DNA of 64,000 nucleotides from Vitellaria paradoxa (taxonomy: Eukaryota > Streptophyta > Magnoliopsida > Ericales > Sapotaceae). The DNA lies in NCBI GenBank assembly GCA_019916065.1, contig CM034243.1, positions 30,096,147-30,160,146 of the forward strand, given 5' to 3'. Under the pieces are notes generated by a model that searched no databases, was not told the DNA's origin, and saw only the letters and a program-made list of their open reading frames with translations. Position 1 is the first letter of the stretch, and every line of letters begins with the position of its first letter. Shown in pieces: positions 20,564 through 32,678 of the stretch. A program made the translations under genes and the position numbers.

Positions 20564-23500
20564 TCTACATAATAAAACAGAACGGTTTTTGAAAATGTTC
20601 ATCTCATAAATTAAGATTTAACAGCTGATATTGAATTTTATTCTTTAATAAGTGGCTGAGATCTTTTACAAACTAAAACTTTCTCTCAAAACTTTTGTTT
20701 CTTTATCTCACATTGCCAAAATATTACATCACTTTTCCTTTTGCCTATAAACACATTAGAATTGTGACATATGATCTTAATAAATGTAAAAAAAAAAAAA
20801 AAAAAACTCATGAGTTCTTAAAAAGGGACTCACTTTCTCGGGTTCTATCCCCACTTTCTCATGGGTTTCAAAAGTGAACCCACTTACTTAAAAATTTAAT
20901 GTTGTTATTAAATTTATATATTTCAATTATATTTGTAATTAAATTAAAAATATAAACAAGAAATGGAATTAAATTAACAAACACAAATTGAAAAAGTTAA
21001 AATAATAATTATGTTAATTTTCTTATAAAAACAAATCTTAGTATTTTTAACATTTAAAAGTAGAAAAATATCGAATATTAATTAGATTCGGAGGTAATTA
21101 TTTTTTAAAATTCTAATTTTAAATTTAAATTAGTCATATTGACTGTATTTATTTTATTTTATAAAGCACATGTAATTAATAATAATATTTTTTATTTAAG
21201 TTATTTTTATAAAACTAATTATTATTTTATATTCAGGTTCTATTTTTTTATTTTTACAAATATTTTAATAAAATTAGTTTTTGTGGAGTGAATTTTTTTT
21301 TTAAATTCTAATTTTAAATTTAAATTGATAAGATTGACTATATTTATATTTATCTAATAAAACACAGCACATTTCAAAAATCTCCCTCTTACCAACTAAA
21401 ATTCAAATATTTGGATTAAGTTTTATTCTTCAACGAATGGTTAAAATCTTTCACAAACTTTCCCCTCAAACTCCAGTCGTATTTTTGCGTCACTTGATAT
21501 TTTTATAAATCATTGAATTGAACTTAATGATGATATATAAAGAGTTGCATTGAGAAAAATAAAAACTTTACTCCTCAATATTATATTACCCGATAGAGAA
21601 CAAGAGAGAGTATAAAAATATATGTATATTTTATTTTAATTGAAGAGTGCCATTGTCACGCCCTAAATTTCACAATCTCAGTACGTGAACCAAAGAACGC
21701 ACATTACACCATTTAATAACATTCCCTGTCCCACATCAGAGCCATAAACACACACTATGGAGCAATTAATGTAAAAATAAATAAAACTATACTTTAAATT
21801 TAAATAAATGCTTTAGTCAAAATCAACTAGGCAATAAGCTCCAAAAGCTAAGCCCAAATATTCTTCCAAAGCTAAATAAAATAATTAATAATAACCTCAC
21901 AAACAGAGGCTTATTAAAATCCGTTAAAAAATAATTTCCTAGAGTCATTACATAAAAATAATAAATAAAACTCTAATTCCTATGCTCAGAATGTCCAGCA
22001 CGTGACTCAAATTCATTACCTACATCACAAGCTGTAAGGGGTTTAGCACTAATACCACGTGTGCTCGGAACCCTAATAATAATAATAATATAAATGCAGT
22101 ATGCCCTAACATGCTACTAAGTGAAATATTTATGCACAAGTAGCAATTTCAAACAAGTACTTTAATTTATTTATCAATTTATCTTTTCATTACCATTAAT
22201 TGCCTTGTAGCACCACATAACACATCAAAGAAAACAAATTGATTTCTAGGTACTGCTGCTTGGTTGTCCCGTAGAAACAGGACCCAACCAATAAACATTA
22301 TCCTTCGATGTCTGCTTGGTTGTCTCGTAGAAACAAGACCCAACCAATATACACCATCCTTCGGTGTCTGCTTCCTAGACCGAAGTCTTAGGAATATGAT
22401 ATGCCATCCTTAGGCATCTGCTCGTTCGTAGGTTACTAGCCTACTGGAATCGATAACCAACCCCCGCGCGGGTTTCGAGACTTTCGACCCTTGGGTACGT
22501 ATACCCGATATTTTCAGTACCCTAAATCCAAACAAAACGCATCCACTTTCATTTTAAACAAACATCAAATAAATTCTTTATTTAAATTCATTATTTATTA
22601 AATCCTTATGAATTCATCATAATATTTTAAATAATCCGTAAACCTCAACTCGTAAATAATAATAACCATAATTACCGAAGAATCGCAGCACAACAAATTA
22701 CCAAATATGTTTCTTACAATTAATGCAAAAGCTTTCAGAACAAACTAACATGTAAAGACAAAATTCACAAAAAGACAAACTATCATATAAGGACAAAAGT
22801 TAAAGTTTCTTTGCTTTATTCATTTAATGGCTTTGCTGGACACCTAATTTCTACACCTTTAACCTATATATGTATATAAAGTAATAATATGTATACCATC
22901 CAATCGTTGAAGACTTCAAATATATATAATAGAAATTTTTGCCTTCTAGTAGCCAAGCAAATCTGGGAACTCAATACAATTCACGTTTACCAACTAAAAA
23001 AATATAAATAAATAAATAAGTAAATAAATAACAAGTGAACCTCATATTCCAATCAATCACGTCATGAGTTTAAAGGAAAAAAAAATCTAATCAATCATAT
23101 GTTCACAACAATAAAAATCTGATGAGTCTAATATATATATTTACATATATATATATATATATATATATATCATTATATTCATATCACCGAATTGTATGAG
23201 GACTAATCAATTAATACATATATATGTATTGTTAATTACAATACAGACTCACAGGTCATTCGCCCAGAAAATAAATAATATTTATACATATATATGCATC
23301 ACTTTTAAAAGTTCCGCCCCTTACCTCAAATTAAATCTGTAGAAAGAACACCCAAGTCGTAACGAAACCCAAAACTCAATCAGCAGATCAGACTAAGATC
23401 ACCGCGGCCATCAAGAAGCTGGTAATCTCCACAGCATTCACATTAGATATTTTTTTCTCCTCTGCCGCCACTACCCCTTATCTTTTCTTCTCTCTTTTTA

Positions 23501-23855
23501 ACCCTTTACCTTGACTGCCGAAGAGCGCATGTTATATATATATACACGTATATCTAGACTAGCTATTAGTTGATAAAATCCTAACGGAAAAAAGATTAGA
23601 ATTCAAATTAAACTAGACTTCCAACTCCATGTACTGGCTAATAGTTGGTAGAATTCTAATGGAAAAAGAATTAGAATTCAAATTAGACTAGACTTCTAAT
23701 TTCATGCATCCACAATAAAAATTGAATTTAATTTATGTTTCCAAAAATTTAAATCAATAAAAATTTTATTTTTACCAAATTAAATATTAATTAACAATTA
23801 ATCAAAGTATTAAAAATCTGAGTCATCACAGCCATAGTCACGAGGTATTTGCTAG
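20564..23855 (+). mobile_element. Non-autonomous Helitron X, split by a solo LTR
   Basis: Starts TCTACATAATAAAACAG after an A and ends GTATTTGCTAG before a T: 5' TC, 3' CTAG, A|T insertion, as Helitrons do. Removing the LTR and one GCCAT leaves about 1110 bp collinear with Helitron Y (49700-50816). A second 5'-end-like sequence sits inside at 21353 (TCTAATAAAACACAGC). No Rep/helicase is encoded. The 3' subterminal hairpin is weak, so the call rests on the ends and the paired copy. Confidence 0.72.
21654..23830 (-). mobile_element. Solo LTR, 2177 bp (Ty3/gypsy-like)
   Basis: Ends TGTCACGCCC...GTCATCACA, flanked by GCCAT at 21649-21653 and 23831-23835. Helitron Y shows the uninterrupted site with one GCCAT. 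Read on the minus strand it begins TGTGATGACTC and ends AGGGCGTGACA, which resembles 3' LTR ends of plant Ty3 elements; orientation is an inference. It contains a 56-bp tandem pair (22256-22367), a roughly 77-bp tandem pair (about 23566-23710) and an (AT)n run (23145-23170). No PBS, gag or pol is present. Confidence 0.88.
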
Positions 23856-25690
23856 TTAACATATCCATACCAAAAACTTTCTTCGCAGTTGTTTTAGTAA
23901 CTTCTTTACAATTGTTCTAGGATTGCGCATGTGGGTTTGCTCTTTTCGAAACAAATTTCACGGGAAACAAGACTCAGAGTCTTTGGTGATGACTAAATTC
24001 AATTGTTTAAAATTTTAAATTTACAATTTTGCTAAATTTTGTAATTTTTAATTTCAAAAATTTAGAATAAGGTGGAGTCCATTTTTTAAAAAACTAACTT
24101 ACGAATTTGACGAAAAAAAGTTATTTTTGAATATTTGCAAAATATTTGTTTTAAAAAAATATTCTATAAAAAAATGTCTTACTAAATAACTAAAAATAAG
24201 TAAATTTAATTATTTTAATTATATTATTTTATCAAAATAATTTAATTCAATAAAAGTAAAATATATTCAATATAATTTAATTATATTATTTACAAAAAAA
24301 TAATTTGTATTAAACTATTTTTTATATTAATTTAATTAATTAAATTTATAATTAATTTAATGTACTTATTTTAATTATATTTTAATTAAATCTAATTTAA
24401 TTTAATTAAAATAAAATATATTAAATATAATTTATTATATTATTTATTAAAATTAGTTTAATAAAATATTTTATAATGGTTTAACTAATTAAATTCAATT
24501 ATAATTAGTATAATTTAGTTAATTAATATATTTTATATATAATTTATTAAATATTGATAAAATTAATTATTAATTAAATTTAGATTTAATATATTTTTAT
24601 ACAAATAAAAATAATATATTATTACTTTAATATAATAATAGAGTTTAATATATTAATTAAATATTTTTATATTAAATAATAATATATGTGGCGAGGACCG
24701 GAGTTAGGTGGGGTAGTGGTGGTGTTAGGAGACAGTGGCTGAATGTTGGTGGCTACCCACGAATGGTGGAATGGTGGCAGTTGATGGTTGTGATTGATAG
24801 TGACTGTGTAAGAAAATGAAAACTTAAAAAAACACATTTCTCATATTTTCATAATTTTTGAAAATTTTAAAAACAGTTTTCATTTTTTTAAGAATTAAAA
24901 ATTGAAAACAAATTTGTCAACTGATTCTTTATATTCAATTTTTATAAAAATAAAAATAAAAATTAAAAATTAAATAATTACGAAACGGGCCCCAAGTAAG
25001 CTAATTGCCGCGAAACAGAGTCTCAAAATATTGTTCGTTACCCGGCAAGCAAATGAAATTCAAACGAATCAAAAGCTCATTTACCCGACGGATGAAGATA
25101 TACAGCTGGTTAGCTGTAGTCCCATCCCATGGGCAGGCATGCCATATGACGGAAGCACCCCAATTTCTATGACAATGCTATTCATGATTTTCTTACCTAG
25201 ATAGGCTATATTACGAGGGCGTTGAAGTTGTTTAAATTAGTATAATTTTGTAAAAGTTATAATCTCATAATTCGTATAATGAGTAAAGAATTTTTATTTT
25301 GTAGAGATTTGTAAAATTTTAAGTGATATTTGTATTTGTATTTGTATTTTTTTATTTTTTGTGTTTTGAAAATTTTTTTTACTTTAAGTTAAAAATATTC
25401 AAAACGATTTTTTGTCATTTTATGTCTTACGTGTAAATTTATTTTTTATTTTTTAGAATAAATTTTAAAAATATAAGTGATTAAATATATTTTAAATTAT
25501 TTTTCTCATTTAAAAAAATATATAGAATAAAAAACGGGTTCAAAACAAATGACACCATGTCGTCCACCAAACTCACCCTACATGAAGACGGACTCTTTCT
25601 TCTTTCCATGTTTTCAATGAGTTGAAAAATGAAAGAGCTGTCTTCTCTCTGCTTTCACTGGGCCAACCAACATACCACCCAAATAGTAAC
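23856..25690 (+). repeat. Decayed copy of JIP-unit flank (like 1260-3240) with AT-rich insertion
   Basis: 23875-24060 matches about 1265-1460 (shared TTGCGCATGTGGGTTTGCTC and AAGACTCAGAGTCTTTGG). 25000-25230 matches about 2860-3080 (shared CATGCCATATGACGGAAGC). 25580-25685 matches about 3105-3235. Between the first two lies a roughly 920-bp AT-rich block (24070-24990) with a G-rich centre (24690-24790) and A/T foldback arms, probably a MITE-like insertion. No gene. Confidence 0.75.
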
Positions 25691-25754
25691 CAGCGATCAA
25701 ATTATACTTGGTTGGCAATACCTTTGGCGATCAAATTTGTTGATTGTTGTAGTG
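25690..25754. mobile_element. Truncated CACTA-type MITE end
   Basis: Contains GGCGATCAAAT-type motifs and ends TTGTTGTAGTG. The flank after it matches the flank after the similar remnant at 52885-53200, so both derive from one insertion copied with its surroundings. Confidence 0.6.
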
Positions 25755-27715
25755 ATAATTCAATTACTAGTGAAATCTATTAATTAAATTTATTAATATA
25801 TTATTTTTTATTAACAAAATTTATTCAACTATTTTTAATTTTAAGTTTTATTTTATTCAATTGGTAAATTTAATGTGGTAATTTATGTAAATAAAAATTT
25901 AGAATTACTAAATTAAATATAGTTAAAATGTTGTAATAAATTTTATTTATCTTTTTAGGACCAATTCAAAGCAATTATTTTATTTTAAATTAAAGTTATA
26001 ATTAATTTATTAACAAATATAACAAATTTAAAAATATTTAAAAAATATTTAAGATTATTGGACCAAGGTTGGAACTTTTTAACCTTTAACCAACCTAACT
26101 CGACTTGAAGCCTTTAGGCGTACACAAAAGTGAAATTAGGGCAGAGGTGAGGTGAAATTAGGATTTTATGACAGATGGTCAAAATATTTTTAATAAAATT
26201 TAACTGTGAGTCAAAGAACATTAACTATTTATCTGAGATTTACTTTTGCCAAAACCAAAAAAATTCTTCCGGTACTATGGTTGCCACAAGTAGCATTCTT
26301 CCGCTTTGCTTCCTCATTTGCAATTCAAAACTCAGATCCTTTTTATTGTTCTATTTTCAGAGAAATAGTTTATAAAGAGTGAAAAAAGAAAAAGTAAAAC
26401 AAATCAGAGAAGATGAAAATGATGAGGAGATGAAGTGTAAAATGGAAAACGTGGTGATGACTAATAGTATGAAAGAGGGATATCTCGGGGGTGGAGGAAG
26501 AGAGAGAGAGAGAGAGATTTGTATTGAAAAGTAGGAAAAATAATTTTTTTACATTTTATTAATTTTTTATGCAGTCCCATTATGAACAATTAAATTGTTG
26601 AGAATTTTTATTTGTACAAGGGGGCCATTGCTGCCATTGTTAATGGAGTATTTACCTTTAGTAAAAATAAATATAGCATATATTTATAGATAAAATACTA
26701 AAACTAGAAAGGACATGACCACTCTTTAACTTTACAATAACTACCGTACGTGTACGTAGGATAGGAAGAGATCGACTTGAAGCCGGAATCAGAACAGTGT
26801 CGGATCGATACATTTTATGTCGCTATTTATTACCAAACATTAGCATTGAATTGTATATGAAGATGTACTCTTTCTTCTTCACTGGAGCATGCACCAAGTT
26901 GTCTTCTTTCTATGTTTTCAATGTGTCGGGTCGATACATTTTATGTCGCTGTTTATTACCAAACATTAGCATTGAATTGTATATGAAGACGTACTCTTTC
27001 TTCTTCACTGGACCATGCACCAAGTTGTCTTCTTTCTATGTTTTCAATATGTTGAAAATGAGAGAGCAGTCATCTCTCTGTTTTCACATGGGCCAACTTA
27101 CGTGCTACCCAAGAAGTTACGTGCAGCTGTTCCCTATCTATTGCAAAATTAAATAGTAAAAAATTTAACTAATCAATATATAAATACCAAAAATTTTCTG
27201 CGCAATTGTTTTGGTAATTTCTTTGCAATTGTTCCAAGATTGCGCATGTGGGTTTACTCATTTCGAAACAAATTTCATGGGAAGCAAGACTCAGAGTCTT
27301 TGGCGATGACTAAATTCAACTGTTTAAAAATTTAAATTTATATTTTTGCTAAATTTTGCAATTTTTAACTTAAAAATTTAGGAATAAAAGTCAGATTAAA
27401 GCTGCATTAATTGTATATTGATTAAGATTCTTTTGTATTTATTTGGAGTGTCAATTTTTAGTTAAAAAGAAAGTAAGTTAATTTTGATTTATTAGATATT
27501 TAATATGTATTTCTCAAAAAATATAAAAAAGGTAAAAATTAAAGAAAATTAGAGAAAGTTAGTAAGAATTGAAGAAAACTGGTAAAAATTAAAAAAAAAA
27601 AGGATAGAGATTTTTAGTGGGAAGAAAATTAGAAAAAATAGGAGAAAATTAAATATTTTTTTATCAAACTTAACACTCTAAATGCAAACTTTATATATTG
27701 TATTTTTCTTTTCTT
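25755..27715 (+). repeat. Decayed copy of JIP-unit flank (like 53201-54790 and 1-1700)
   Basis: Collinear with 53201-54790 and, from about 26320, with the first 1.7 kb of copies A and B. Shared landmarks include the GA run, the AAGCCGGAATC area and the TTGCGCATGTGGGTTT block. The open frames at 26175-26375 and 26797-27156 are repeat sequence and match nothing I recognise. No gene. Confidence 0.8.
26797..27048. repeat. Tandem duplication, 2 x 126 bp
   Basis: 26797-26922 and 26923-27048 are almost identical, each starting GTGTCGG(A/G)TCGATACATTTT and ending TATGTTTTCAAT. The other copies of this flank have the unit only once. Confidence 0.9.
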
Positions 27716-27898
27716 AATTTTAGGCATAACAATTAGGATTTCAATGTAAATTAACAAGTTGGTGTTGCTTTTTGGTAGAACACCTTGCAATTGATAAAAT
27801 TTATTATTTGGAAATATTTCTCTATTTTATGGATTATGTTATTTTCTTTTTTTTTTTTTTTGGTAATTCTGTTATTTTCCTTTTAAGTTTTACTTGGA

Positions 27899-27993
27899 CT
27901 AGTGCGATAGTTAATAATATTTTAATCATCTAAAACGTAACAAACCTAGTGCGATAGTTGATAATATTTTAATCATCTAAAACGCACCAAACC
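27899..27993. repeat. Tandem pair, about 47 bp
   Basis: Two adjacent copies beginning CTAGTGCGATAGTT and ending ACCAAACC or AACAAACC. A second short tandem (TGTCAATTTTTCTTTT blocks, about 28011-28075) and an (ATT)n run to 28090 follow. Confidence 0.85.
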
Positions 27994-28639
27994 CACACGT
28001 ACGATCTTCTATTCTGCGTCAATTTTTCTTTTATTATTATTTTTTGTTCTGTGTCAATTTTTCTTTTTTTATTATTATTATTATTATTACTATTTATTTA
28101 AACGACTTCTACCTTGTAGACTATATGACTGTTGTGAGGTTTGATGCTATTCAGCAAGATTTTTAATTTTTCTCCGTATATCTGTGAAATTTTGATGAAA
28201 TTTTAAAAATTCAATTAAATCATAAGAATATGTAAATATCGTGATAATTTATCATGAATTTTACGATAAATTTTTGAAATTCATGAAATTACCTAATTTT
28301 TCATCCTTCCTAACTTTTCGTGTCGCAAATTGTACGTATTATTAAAAAATTTAAATTACTTAATAATATAAATACATTAATAACTAATAAATACAAATAA
28401 AAAAAAAAAAACTTAGTTAGGGCGTTAGAATAATTAGTTATTGCTATCGATGTGATTTTGGTATCCGTTTGATTTGGACATAAGACATTATTGGCACTTA
28501 GTTGTGCAGATTCTTTAAAAAATAATTATTTCTTTGTGTGTGTATTTTATAAGAGAGATATTGTTTTGATTAAATTATTATTATTTAAAAATTCATTATT
28601 TTTATGTTTTGGCATTGCATTCCGTTCGCTGGTTTAAAT

Positions 28640-29740
28640 TGGCATTTCTGCTGTGGAGTGGGTCCTCAAAAATTCAAAATAATCTCAAACGAGCTTTTGA
28701 TTCATTGGAATTTCATTTGCTTGCAAGCCAACTAATAGTATTGGGCATTAACACACGAGTAATTATATTTATCACTTGTAACATTTAAAAATTATACTTA
28801 ACTCTCTTATTTTGAAATATTATTAATATTAACTTTTTTTTATAAAAATTAACTGTTAAAATTTAGTAAAAAATGTCAAAATAATCAAAATTTTAAATAT
28901 TTTTCTATTTTATCTCTCGTTATCTCACTTATTCGTCAATTCTCTTTATAAAAATTATATATTTTTTCACCTGTTTTTTTCACTTATTTTTAAAAAATTT
29001 TATAAAAAAGCTGACAAAAAGTTTAAAAAAAGGTGTAAAATAAAAAAAAAAAAAAAACCTTAAAATTTAGATTACATTTTAAAACGAACAGGTGAGCATT
29101 CTCAGTTCGATTCTAATCTAAAAGAGTTGAAATCTTTTTGGTCTACTTAATTATTTTAATATGGTTTGATTTTTTATTTTTTACATATTAATATATATTT
29201 GAAAAATTATTAATATTAACTCTCTTTTTATAAAAATTAACTGTTAAAATTTAGTAAAAAATGTCAAAATAATCAAACTTTTAAATATTTTTTTTATTTT
29301 ATCTCTCGTTATCTCACTTATTCGTCAATTCTCTTTATAAAAATTATATATTTTTTCACCTGTTTTTTTCACTTATTTTTAAAAAATTTTATAAAAAAGC
29401 TGACAAAAAGTTTAAAAAAATGTGTAAAATAAAAAAAAAAATCTTAAAATTTTGATTACATTTTAAAACGAACAGGTGAGCATTCTCAGTTCGATTCTAA
29501 TCTAAAAGAGTTGAACTCTTTTTGGTCTACTTAATTTATTTAATATGGTTTGTTTTTTTATTTTTTACATATTAATATATATATGGCACGGGACCACTAC
29601 AGCTAGCGGGCTGTTATCCTCATCCATATCTGTTGTCAGGTAGGTCCTCGAAAATTCAAAATAATCTCAAATGAGCTTTTGATCCATCGGAATTTCATTT
29701 GCTTGCAAGCTAACTAACAAGAGGGTAAATTATACCTACA
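28640..29740 (-). repeat. Inverted copies of JIP-unit flank (like 2860-3000)
   Basis: 28648-28740 and 29580-29720 are both reverse complements of the 2860-3000 region (the AATCAAAAGCTCATTTGAGA block and the AGCTAGC-containing block). Between them lies the 388-bp tandem pair. From 29722 the sequence continues into a MULE MITE relic (GGGTAAATTATACC), again inverted relative to copy A. No gene. Confidence 0.8.
28810..29583. repeat. Tandem duplication, 2 x about 388 bp
   Basis: 28810-29197 and 29198-29583 are near-identical direct repeats. Each contains a MULE-MITE-derived TIR segment and a unique part with GAACAGGTGAGCATTCTCAG. A third, more diverged version of the same sequence follows at about 29740-30185. 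Confidence 0.9.
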
Positions 29741-30189
29741 TTTCCTTAATAAAGTAAATATATTTATCACTCCCAATATTTAAAAATTATGCCTACCATC
29801 TTTTTTTTTTTAAAATGTTGTTAACATTCATTTTCCTTTTTTTTTTAAATCAATCGTTAATATTTAATTAAAAAAGTCAAAGTAACTAAAATTTTAGGTA
29901 TTTATTCTATTTTATTTTTCATTATCTCACATATTTTTCAATTCTCTTTGCAAAAATTCTTAATTTTTTTTTTTGTACTTATTTTTTCAGAAGTTTTGTA
30001 AATAAAACTAATGAAAATGTGATAAAAAAGGAGTAACATAGGAAAAATACCTAACTTTTTAATTATTTTTTTAAAACATCTTGGGAATAGGTTAGCATTC
30101 TTTGTTCAATTCTAAACTGAAAGAATTGAAATCTTTTTGGCCTACTTAGTCATTTCAGCTTAGTTTATTTTTTATTTTTAACATATTTG

Positions 30190-32066
30190 TCCTATAATAC
30201 TAAAAATGTGTATTTTCTCTCTTCTCTTCTCCTTCACTCTGATCTTACGTGACATGCCTATTTGATTTCCATTCTATTTTTCTTTTTTTTTTTATAAAGT
30301 TTTGAATTATTTTTTAATTTCCTTATTTCTCTCTCCTTTTCGTCTCTTTCTTATTCACAAAACCTTTATTTCTTTATTCTATATCGCCAAAACACTACAA
30401 CTTCATTTTTTTTATCTATAAAAAGCATTTGAATTGTGGCATACAATTTTAATAAATATATAAGAACTCATGGGTTTTGAAAAAAAACCCACATTATTGG
30501 GTTCTGAAAAATGATCCACTTGTTTATAAATTTTATATCAATGAACTCATGGGTCTAAAAGTGGATCAACTTGCTTATAAATTTAATATAGTTGTAAGAT
30601 TTATATATTTCAAATATATTAGTAATTAAATTAAAAATACAAATAAAAATTAAATTAAATTAAAAAACACAATTAAAAATACTTAAAATAATAAATATGT
30701 TATTTCTCTCATAGTAACAACCTTATTCTTTTAAAATTAAAAAAATAAAAATTTTAATTAGGCTTGACAATAATTATTTTTTAAAATTCTAATTTTAAAT
30801 TTAAATTGGTCACATTGACTATATTTGTTTTATCTTATAAAGTACATATGATTGATAATAATATTTTTATTTGAGTTATTTTTATAAAACCAACAAAACA
30901 ATTATTATCAAATCCTATATAGTCTGTATATTCATTGTTTTATTTTTTTATTGTACAAATTTAAATAAAATTAGTTTTGAAAGTGATTATTTTTCTAAAT
31001 TCTAATTTTAAATTGGTCAAGTTGACCATTTTTTTAATAAAGAACAACTTATGATTAATAATAATATTTTTAGTTTAAGTTTTTTTTTATAAAACCAATC
31101 GATATATAAGCACAACTACATTTTTTTCTTTTGTAAATATAGGCACTAGGATTGTATTATGCGATGGGAAGTAATGTGAAGTGAGTTAATGGCTTTCTAA
31201 AATGGATCCACTTGATTTACCAAAAAAAAAAATGGATCCACTTGCTTATTGATTCACTATTGTTGTAAAATTACATATTTCAAACATTCTTGAAATTAAA
31301 TTTAAAAACACAAAAAAAATTTTAAATAATAATTAGGATTGCAAAATGATTTAAAGATAACTAAATATTAATTAAATTTAACAAAAATTTAAATTCTCCC
31401 ATAATAATAACTCTTAGTATATTTTAAATTTAAAATACAATGAAAAATGCCTACTCTTTAGGCTTGGAAGTGCCTAAATTTAATTAGGCTAGAGTGTAAT
31501 TTTTTTAAGTTCAATTTTTGAAGTTAAATTAGTCATATTGACAATTATTGATCAGTATTTGAATTATTTTTATAAAGTACAATATATAATTAAAAAAATA
31601 AAATTTTTAGTTTAATTGAGTTACTTTTACAAAACCAATAAAATTATCTTAATACAATTTAACTTAATAGTATTTCTAACTCAATATAATTTTGCAAATT
31701 GAGTCAAATATTAAAAAAAAAAAAACTTATATTAGAATTAACAGCCAGTTTAAAAAAAAAAAGATTAGGTTGGTTAGGTAAGTTTGTGATTTAACATATA
31801 TTTTAGAGTAAATTTAATTCTTAAGACCGTGTTAGATTGAGATTAGATAAAATATAAATTTTTAGTATTTATATGAAAACCTAACCTTGATAAACTCTAT
31901 TAGCTCACTAACATTGACACAAATAAAAAATATAAATTTAAAAAAAGTCAATAATTATTTTATGAAATTGTTCAACTTTATTCAAATATTTTGTAATATA
32001 TTTAAAAATTATGTTTTGTCCATAAAAATATTATATAATTCCGTGCATCGCACGGATCAAAACTAA
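30190..32066 (+). mobile_element. Non-autonomous Helitron, about 1.88 kb
   Basis: The 3' end is textbook: the perfect hairpin CCGTGCATCGCACGG (32041-32055), then ATCAAAA and CTAA (32063-32066) before a T. The 5' part (from TCCTATAATACTAAAAATG near 30190) is collinear with Helitrons X and Y over about 30350-31100 (shared block around CTATATCGCCAAAACAC). The preceding base is not A, so the exact 5' end is approximate. No Rep/helicase. It appears to have cut off the MULE MITE relic to its left. Confidence 0.75.
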
Positions 32067-32379
32067 TATACCCAAACAGTAGTGGAAAGATTATGGTACC
32101 TTAAGGTGATTTTTAATATAGGTGGCAATTAGCTTTATTAAATCCAAATTAAATGTGTTTGAACTCAATTAAAATAATTAGTGGACATAATTTAATAGAT
32201 AAGATAATATCTACTTAATTAACAGGTTTAAGTGGATCGATGGTACAACTCGTTAAACACGCAATTATCTACTTGATTAATGATGGAAACAAAAAATGTG
32301 AGATGAAAATGAAAAAAGTTCTTACTTGTCCAATTAGGTCCACAACTGAAAAGTATAATAAATGAATGATAAAGAGATT
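32067..32379. other. Intergenic, nothing recognised
   Basis: AT-rich single-copy-looking sequence between the Helitron and the Cassandra LTR. Confidence 0.5.
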
Positions 32380-32678
32380 TGTAACGACCCGCATCCATAT
32401 AGTACAATATTGTCCACTTTGGGCTTGGTAAGCTACTTCCCAGGAGGTCACCGATCCTAAGTACTGCTCCCACTGGAGCACACTTAACCCTGGAGTTCCC
32501 ACTGAATCCAGTACCCTCACGGCTTTAAAACGCGTTGTACTATATTGATATCGAATATTACATATATGTCACTTCCTTCTACGACCCAGGCGATGTGGGA
32601 TGGGAGGCATTGCTTCTCTGCTTCACCTCCCGCTTTACTCTCCTGCGGGCAGAGTCCCTCACGGGCAGATCCCTCACA
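32380..32678 (-). mobile_element. Cassandra TRIM solo LTR carrying 5S rRNA-like sequence
   Basis: On the minus strand it runs from TGTGAGGG (32678) to GGGTCGTTACA (32380). It contains a stretch matching plant 5S rRNA: GAACTCC, GGTTAAG, GTGCT, GTACTTAGGATCGGTGACC and TCCTGGGAAGT (about 32500 down to 32435). A 5S-derived Pol III promoter in the LTR is the hallmark of Cassandra elements. No second LTR is seen nearby, and I could not find a convincing 5-bp target duplication. The short open frames here are shadows. Confidence 0.88.
32435..32500 (-). ncRNA. 5S rRNA-like segment within Cassandra LTR
   Basis: Covers the second half of 5S including the box A / intermediate element / box C region of the Pol III internal promoter, with several substitutions relative to a functional 5S. 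The 5' portion of 5S is not recognisable. Not a 5S gene. Confidence 0.8.

Noticed and set aside
26797..27156. 119-codon open frame with an internal repeat
   Set aside because: The repeat is the 126-bp DNA tandem duplication, and the sequence is non-coding flank in all other copies.
32435..32500. Functional 5S rRNA gene
   Set aside because: Only the second half of 5S is recognisable, with substitutions, and it is embedded in an LTR.
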